From: Novipirellula artificiosorum | Lineage (GTDB): Bacteria > Planctomycetota > Planctomycetia > Pirellulales > Pirellulaceae | DNA length: 64,000 nucleotides | NCBI RefSeq assembly: GCF_007860135.1 | Contig: NZ_SJPV01000001.1 | Coordinates: forward strand, 1,423,299 to 1,487,298 | Direction of reading: 5' to 3' | Shown here: piece after piece, positions 58,930-64,000 of the stretch | Layout: each line of letters begins with the position of its first letter | How positions within the stretch are numbered: position 1 is the first letter of the stretch | Notes under the pieces: model-generated | What the model was told of the DNA's origin: nothing | The model's database searches: none | What the model saw: the letters and a program-made list of their open reading frames with translations, nothing else | Translations under genes and position numbers: made by a program

Positions 58930-59604
58930 ATGACGAATCCTTCGGACATTGTTTGGCACGACCACGCTGTGAACCGCGCCACTCGCGAACAAAATCTTGG
59001 CCAACGTGGTGTGGTCGTTTGGTTCACGGGGCTTAGCGGATGCGGCAAGAGTACCGTCGCGAATGAGCTGGATTGCCAGCTCAGCCGGCTTGGCCGATCC
59101 ACCATGCTGCTCGATGGCGATAACATTCGCCATGGCCTCTGTGCGCCGCCCGATCGACTGAGAACCGAGCATAGCGAAGCATTTGCCGCAAGATTCGGAC
59201 TCGGTTTTGGCTCGATGGATCGAGAAGAGAATATTCGTCGCATCGGATCGGTTGCCGCATTGATGGCATCGGCCGGGCTGATCACGTTGACGGCGTTTGT
59301 CAGCCCTTATCGAAAAGACCGCGATCATGTCCGCCAGATCGTGGAAGCCGCCGGCCGCGAGGGGGATTTTATCGAAGTCTTTGTCGACACGCCGCTGGCG
59401 ATCTGTGAATCACGTGACCCAAAAGGGTTGTACAAGAAAGCGAGAGCGGGCGAGATCAAACACTTTACCGGCATCAGTGATCCGTATGAGCTTCCAGAAA
59501 ACCCAGAAATACACTTGCCGGGTGGCGAGGGGATGTCAGCGGCCGAACAAGCAAGCGTTGTTCTGCGATGGTTGATCGCGCGAAACGTGTTTCAAGCGGG
59601 TTGA
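58930..59604 (+). CDS. cysC: Adenylylsulfate kinase
   Basis: 224 residues. It phosphorylates adenosine 5'-phosphosulfate to PAPS for sulfate assimilation or sulfation. Walker [10 protein letters not shown] is at residues 36-44; [11 protein letters not shown] and REENIRRIG follow, then [10 protein letters not shown] and [20 protein letters not shown]. Between RHGL and [12 protein letters not shown] an extra segment of about 18 residues (with [14 protein letters not shown]) replaces the usual two or three residues. The planctomycete form seems to carry this insertion. The sulfate-adenylyltransferase gene is not adjacent. Confidence 0.94.
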   Translation: MTNPSDIVWHDHAVNRATREQNLGQRGVVVWFTGLSGCGKSTVANELDCQLSRLGRSTMLLDGDNIRHGLCAPPDRLRTEHSEAFAARFGLGFGSMDREENIRRIGSVAALMASAGLITLTAFVSPYRKDRDHVRQIVEAAGREGDFIEVFVDTPLAICESRDPKGLYKKARAGEIKHFTGISDPYELPENPEIHLPGGEGMSAAEQASVVLRWLIARNVFQAG

Positions 59605-59613
59605 GCGAAACCG

Positions 59614-61521
59614 TTAGGTCCATCGACGCAGCCACTTTTCCAGGATCAAGAGATTCCAAAGCCGGTAGCCGTGGTTGTGTTCGTTTTGCTCGTGGGCTCG
59701 CACCAACTCCGCAACCGTTTCTCGTCTCATCAACGGAGCAATTCTTGCATCGTCGGCGAGCAAGGTTTCATGCACCATGGGTTTCAGTTCATCACGGAAC
59801 CAATGGGCGATGGGGATTCCAAATCCCATCTTGCTGCGCGTGAAAATGGACTTTGGAATCATCGTCCCAAACGTGTCCTGCAGGATCAGTTTCCCTCGTC
59901 GGCCGCGAAACTTGTACTTCACTGGCAAGCTTGCGGCAAACTCGACCACCCGGTAATCCAGCAGGGGTTGTCGAACTTCAAGGCTGTTGCCCATCGACGC
60001 GATATCGACTTTGGTGCAAAGATCGCACGGCAAGTAGGTCAACACGTCCGTCGTCGAAGCCCGGGTGACGATATCGCGACCGGCCGACCGGTGCCACGCC
60101 GAGTCGAGGAAATCAATGGGATCGTCACCCGGAAGCTGCGCAAGAAAGTCGTTGGTGTAGAGGTTTCCGCGGAGGGATTCTGGGAAGATCTGTAGCCAAT
60201 TCAGGTAGCGGCGAACAGTGGATTGTCCGAATGCTTCCGAAAATCGTTTGGCTCTGCGAATGACCGAACGGCGTTTTGAGGAATCGGGTAATTTTTGAAT
60301 CATCCCAATCCCCGGGATGCGATGAACGGGGAACCATTTTTGTAGCTTGCTGCTGAGCCATAGCGCACGGTACCGCTCGTAGCCCGCAAACAACTCGTCG
60401 CCACCGTCGCCGGACAAGGCCACGGTGACTTGCCGCCGAGTCAATTCGGATAGGTACCATGTCGGGACCGCGGAAGAGTCGCCGAACGGTTCATCGTAGT
60501 GCCAGACCAACTTGTCGATAATGTCGACACCGCTTGGGCGAACTTCGAATCGCTCATGCTTCGTGCCAAGGTGTTTGGCAACTTGAGCCGCGTAGGCCGT
60601 TTCGTCAAAGTCCGCAATCGGGAAACCGATGCTAAACGTTTGCACGGGTTGATCGGATAGGGATTGGGCAATCGCCGTGATCAGCGACGAGTCGATCCCG
60701 CCGGACAGGAAAGATCCGAGCGGAACATCACTTTGCATCCGCAACCGAACCGAATCGGTCAGCAGCTCTTTGAGTCGTTCGCAGGCTTCGCCATGAGAAA
60801 TCGGCACCTCCCGCGACGGGTCGTAGTTCCAATATCGCTCGACTCGAAGCTGACCGTTTTCATAGACAGCAAAATGCCCTGGCGCAAGTTTATGAACCCC
60901 TTTCCAAATCGTTCCCGGCGGTGGAATGTACTGGTACGTTAAGAACTCATCGATCGCTGCTGGATCAATCTCATTGCAAACGTTGCCGGCTTCGACCAAG
61001 CACTTCAGTTCACTGCCGAAAACCAATCGGTTATTTTTGACGGCATAGTAGAGTGGTTTTTGTCCAATCCGGTCGCGAGCCAAAACGGTTCGGTTTCGAT
61101 TGGCATCCCAAATGGCGATCGCGAACATGCCGTTGAGTTGTGAGAAGCAGTCGGTGCCCTCGTCTTCATACAGGTGCAAGATCGATTCGCCATCACCGTG
61201 CGTCGCGAACGTATGCCCCGTTCCTTCCAGTCGTCGACGGAGTGTCTGGTAGTTATAGATTTCTCCGTTGAAGACCATGTGGACCTTCCCGTCCTCGTTG
61301 GTCATCGGCTGGCGAGCACCTTCAAGGTCGATAATGCTCAGCCGTCGAAATCCCAGAGCAACGCCCACTTGCCGTCCGTGCGCATCATGGTGGTCGTTGT
61401 TGATCCAGATCTGAGAATCGTCGGGGCCTCGATGGGCGATCGCATCGGTCATCCGTCGAAGCGTCGACGAATCGATCGCGTGGCCGTGGTCAAGCCACAC
61501 CGCTCCGGTGATCCCACACAT
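59614..61521 (-). CDS. asnB: Asparagine synthetase (glutamine-hydrolysing)
   Basis: 635 residues. The protein starts MCGITGAVW, so Cys2 becomes the N-terminal nucleophile of the class II glutaminase domain; YNYQTLRRRLEGTGH and FNGEIYN are family blocks. The synthetase domain has the ATP pyrophosphatase loop PLGSFLSGGIDSSLITAIA and VALSGDGGDELFAGYERY. Amidotransferases of this subtype sometimes serve in cell-envelope or exopolysaccharide clusters. The stop lies 10 bp from the cysC stop; convergent. Confidence 0.95.
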   Translation of the reverse strand: MCGITGAVWLDHGHAIDSSTLRRMTDAIAHRGPDDSQIWINNDHHDAHGRQVGVALGFRRLSIIDLEGARQPMTNEDGKVHMVFNGEIYNYQTLRRRLEGTGHTFATHGDGESILHLYEDEGTDCFSQLNGMFAIAIWDANRNRTVLARDRIGQKPLYYAVKNNRLVFGSELKCLVEAGNVCNEIDPAAIDEFLTYQYIPPPGTIWKGVHKLAPGHFAVYENGQLRVERYWNYDPSREVPISHGEACERLKELLTDSVRLRMQSDVPLGSFLSGGIDSSLITAIAQSLSDQPVQTFSIGFPIADFDETAYAAQVAKHLGTKHERFEVRPSGVDIIDKLVWHYDEPFGDSSAVPTWYLSELTRRQVTVALSGDGGDELFAGYERYRALWLSSKLQKWFPVHRIPGIGMIQKLPDSSKRRSVIRRAKRFSEAFGQSTVRRYLNWLQIFPESLRGNLYTNDFLAQLPGDDPIDFLDSAWHRSAGRDIVTRASTTDVLTYLPCDLCTKVDIASMGNSLEVRQPLLDYRVVEFAASLPVKYKFRGRRGKLILQDTFGTMIPKSIFTRSKMGFGIPIAHWFRDELKPMVHETLLADDARIAPLMRRETVAELVRAHEQNEHNHGYRLWNLLILEKWLRRWT

Positions 61522-61626
61522 CGATTGTTGTTTCCTTGCCCACGATTTGTTTCAGTTCTGTTCAGCTAGTATGGCTTGACGGCTTGGATCGGACAACGTG
61601 CGGCCAGCACCTTGGGTGAACGAAGT

Positions 61627-62595
61627 CTAAGTTTCGATGGTGCGGATGGCATCGATGAAATCTCGCATGAATTGGTATCGCTGGCCTGGTCGTTTTTGAA
61701 TCGCTTTCATGACGACGTCGTCCGCCGATTTTGGGATGTTCCGATCGGGCGAGCGTTCGCTCGGAGGAGGGATTTCTTTGTTCTGGATGTTGTCAAACGT
61801 CTCGTTGATGTTTGCACCACGAAAAGGTTCTCGAATTGCCAACGCTTCGTACATCGTCACTCCCGCGCTGAAAATATCTGATCGTTCGTCGATGCCGCGG
61901 TTCCCGTTGACTTGTTCGGGGGACATGTACAAAGGGGTTCCCGGTCGCTGGCCACCACCGGTTAGCGTCTTCAATTGCTGACTCTCCGTTTCTTCGGTGG
62001 TCAGCACGCTGCGGTTGAGCGGTTCGTTGTCGTCCGCGTGCCCCCAAACTTTAGCCACGCCCCAATCGAGCAGGATCACCTCACCGAAGTTCCCAACCCA
62101 GATGTTCTCCGGCTTCACGTCTCGGTGGATCACTCCACGAGCGTGCGCGTAGGCGAGTGCTTGGCAAGCCCCAATCAGGATCTCCAAACGGCGGGATAGC
62201 GGGTAAGCATCGATCGTGTCCTGTTCGCCTTGTGCAATCCGCTTCAATATTTCGAACAGGTTCTCGCCCGAGATCCGCTTCATGACGAAGTAGATTCCCC
62301 ACTCTTCGTCGTTTCCGATATCGTAGACTGGTACCGTGTTGGGGTGCTGCAATTGCGCGGTCACTCGAGCTTCGCGTAGCAAACGCCGCTGTTCACGCTG
62401 ATCGTGTCGCGTTTCGGGGAGCAGCGACTTGATCGCGACGGTGCGACCGGTCACGCAATCGAAACCGGAACGCAGCACCGCGCTACCGCCACGTGCCATT
62501 TCGCGAAGACCGCTATACCTCGCCAATCCAGGGGGGACGTTCTGTGGCAGGTCGGGATCGGTACCCGACAGGATAATGGTAGGTTCGTTGATCAT
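61627..62595 (-). CDS. Serine/threonine protein kinase, cytoplasmic
   Basis: 322 residues from the ATG at 62595. Protein-kinase motifs are the glycine loop REMARGGSAVLRSG, the Lys in VAIKSLLPE, HRDVKPENIWV and DWG (normally DFG) in LLDWGVAKVWG, then GTPLYMSPEQVNG and DIFSAGVTMYEALA. There is no transmembrane segment or sensor domain after the catalytic core. Planctomycetes have many such kinases. The DWG variant is common in a subset and still compatible with activity. Confidence 0.92.
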   Translation of the reverse strand: MINEPTIILSGTDPDLPQNVPPGLARYSGLREMARGGSAVLRSGFDCVTGRTVAIKSLLPETRHDQREQRRLLREARVTAQLQHPNTVPVYDIGNDEEWGIYFVMKRISGENLFEILKRIAQGEQDTIDAYPLSRRLEILIGACQALAYAHARGVIHRDVKPENIWVGNFGEVILLDWGVAKVWGHADDNEPLNRSVLTTEETESQQLKTLTGGGQRPGTPLYMSPEQVNGNRGIDERSDIFSAGVTMYEALAIREPFRGANINETFDNIQNKEIPPPSERSPDRNIPKSADDVVMKAIQKRPGQRYQFMRDFIDAIRTIET

Positions 62596-62726
62596 GCATC
62601 TATTGTAAAGCAAAAAGCCTTGCCAACGCACCGTCGGTTCTTGTCACCGTGGCGGAGTCGGTTGCTTTGGCATTTGAGGTGTCGTTGCGGACGAAAAAAC
62701 AGTCATCCCCGACAAGACCCGAGCAA

Positions 62727-62764
62727 GAAAAAACCCCCCAATGGCTCAATGGGCCATTGGGGGG
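62727..62764 (-). terminator. Intrinsic terminator of the glutamine synthetase gene
   Basis: On the minus strand a 10-bp perfect stem CCCCCAATGG/CCATTGGGGG is followed by TTTTTTTC. It lies 49 bp after the stop codon. Confidence 0.9.
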
Positions 62765-62812
62765 AGTGTTGAATGCCATCGACGCAGGAATCCAAATGAA
62801 TCCTGCTGCGTT

Positions 62813-63838
62813 TTACGCGTTCACGGGAAGCTTGGCGCCCTTGACCGTGGTGATGATTGCGCTGGCAACCATGTAAGGATCCGCGTTCGATGCCGGGCGG
62901 CGATCTTCCAGCCAACCTTTCCAGCCATTCTTGACCGTTCCGATCGGAATGCGAATCGACGCGCCACGGTCGGAGACACCGTAGCTGAATTTGTCGATCG
63001 ATTGGGTTTCGTGAAGGCCGGTCAGCCGTTGGTCGTTGTCCGCACCATAAACATCGATGTGATGCTTAATGCGTGGTTCGAACGCCTTGCAAATCGACTC
63101 GTAGATTTCCTTGGACCCGCAAGTTCGCAGGGTCGTATTGGAGAAGTTGGCGTGCATGCCGCTACCGTTCCAGTCACCCTGCATGGGCTTGCAGTGCCAA
63201 TTGATGCTCATTTCATACTTTTCGGCCACTCGCTCGAGCAAATAGCGAGCGATCCAAACTTCGTCACCAGCACGTTGTGCACCCTTGGCGAAGATTTGGA
63301 ATTCCCATTGCCCCATCATGACTTCGGCGTTGATCCCTTCAACGTTCAGACCAGCATCGAGGCACATTTGCAGGTGCTCTTCGACGATGTCGCGGCCAAC
63401 CGCTTTGCCGTGTCCGACGCTGCAGTAATAAGGTCCCTGGGGACCCGGCATCCCATCGACGGGGAAACCAATGGGTTTCATCGTGTCAGGATTCCAAATC
63501 GTGTATTCCTGTTCGAAACCGAACCAAAAATCGTCATCTCCATCTTTGATGGTCGCACGACCATTGGTGCGATGTGGGTTGCCTTCGGAATCGAGCACTT
63601 CACACATGACCAAGAAGCTCTTGCCACTGCGACCGGGGTCGGGGCAAACGAAAACGGGTTGCAGCAAGCAGTCGCTGCTGCCGCCGGGTGCCTGCTCGGT
63701 CGACGAGCCGTCGAACGCCCACATTTTGGCGTCTTCGACCTTACCACTGAAATCCTCGACCACCATCGTCTTGCTACGCAGGCTTTGGGTAGGTTGATAG
63801 CCGTCGAGCCAGATGTACTCTAACTTGCACTTAGTCAT
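62813..63838 (-). CDS. glnII: Glutamine synthetase, type II (eukaryote-like)
   Basis: 341 residues, the short decameric type II form rather than the 470-residue type I. It condenses glutamate and ammonia with ATP. Visible are WAFDGSSTEQAPGGSSDCLL, FGFEQEYTIW with metal-binding Glu, the ATP site NWHCKPMQGDWNGSGMHANF and GASIRIPIGTVKNGWKGWLE, and the terminal RRPASNADPY. There is no adenylylation loop. A dedicated terminator follows. The 160 bp upstream to the window edge hold only the leader. Confidence 0.95.
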   Translation of the reverse strand: MTKCKLEYIWLDGYQPTQSLRSKTMVVEDFSGKVEDAKMWAFDGSSTEQAPGGSSDCLLQPVFVCPDPGRSGKSFLVMCEVLDSEGNPHRTNGRATIKDGDDDFWFGFEQEYTIWNPDTMKPIGFPVDGMPGPQGPYYCSVGHGKAVGRDIVEEHLQMCLDAGLNVEGINAEVMMGQWEFQIFAKGAQRAGDEVWIARYLLERVAEKYEMSINWHCKPMQGDWNGSGMHANFSNTTLRTCGSKEIYESICKAFEPRIKHHIDVYGADNDQRLTGLHETQSIDKFSYGVSDRGASIRIPIGTVKNGWKGWLEDRRPASNADPYMVASAIITTVKGAKLPVNA

Positions 63839-64000
63839 GTAATCGATTCCCCTTGTGAATCATCGGAAAAAGAGAGAATGCGAGCGTGCTGTGAGTGTCT
63901 CACCATCCGCCCAACAGAATCCAAACGGTTCTACCTACCGCACCCAGGCTTTCGGTCTGCTAGCAAATCCACGCCAGCAAGATCGAGTGGGTTATCCAAA
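63839..64000. other. Upstream region of glutamine synthetase, window edge
   Basis: No gene recognised. Contains the ribosome site region (AAGGGGAATCGATTAC on the minus strand) of the glutamine synthetase gene. Confidence 0.4.

Noticed and set aside
62741..63823. Plus-strand frame opposite glutamine synthetase
   Set aside because: Antisense of an unambiguous glnII gene.

Overview
The window looks like a piece of chromosome from a planctomycete of the Pirellulaceae (Rhodopirellula-like). The signs are a DUF1501 plus DUF1549/DUF1553 pair, a YTV-repeat protein, Tat-exported Gfo/Idh oxidoreductases, a DUF4405 protein, glycoside hydrolases for algal or plant sugars, and short housekeeping genes scattered among large intergenic repeats. 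The placement is inference from gene content; no rRNA lies in the window.

Layout. 1-8.6 kb: the 3' part of metH, two membrane proteins with HExxH motifs, a small unknown gene, and a SNF2 helicase followed by a SWIM zinc-finger protein with a histone-H1-like lysine tail. 8.6-20.2 kb: repeats, the DUF1549/DUF1501 pair, rsmA-ribE, divergent enolase with a clear terminator, a secreted beta-sandwich-like protein and a Gfo/Idh oxidoreductase. 20.2-29.6 kb: an accessory zone with a Gly/Cys-rich anchored protein plus DUF4405 membrane protein, a truncated ECF sigma factor, a Zeta-type P-loop kinase with an overlapping small partner gene, the C-terminal half of a lipase-like gene, two unknown exported or membrane proteins, and a recurring short hairpin repeat between the gene blocks.

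29.6-38.3 kb: five minus-strand genes, namely two N-acyl-D-amino-acid deacylase paralogues, a class C-type and a class A-type serine hydrolase, and a DUF3299-DUF3299-NicO metal-transporter fusion, ending in a collapsed GxxExxY remnant. 38.4-44.2 kb: a short Tat protein, an AraC regulator, a gene fragment, tRNA-Cys(GCA), a DUF481 outer-membrane protein and a GH51 arabinofuranosidase.

44.2-54.4 kb is the most interesting unit. A tight seven-gene minus-strand operon holds Gfo/Idh, two solute-binding-fold proteins without visible signal peptides, two CaiB/BaiF CoA-transferases, a GH29 alpha-L-fucosidase and a 78-residue MaoC-like relic. Facing it are an IclR regulator, a full MaoC dehydratase and a RhaT-type symporter. 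The shared promoter region carries three related GCAT/GAAA repeats. The content suggests deoxysugar uptake and release coupled to a CoA-dependent acid pathway, but the chemistry is not established.

54.4-64 kb: repeats, the YTV protein with a strong terminator, a crotonase whose stop codon lies in an inverted-repeat element, cysC, asnB, a Ser/Thr kinase and type II glutamine synthetase.
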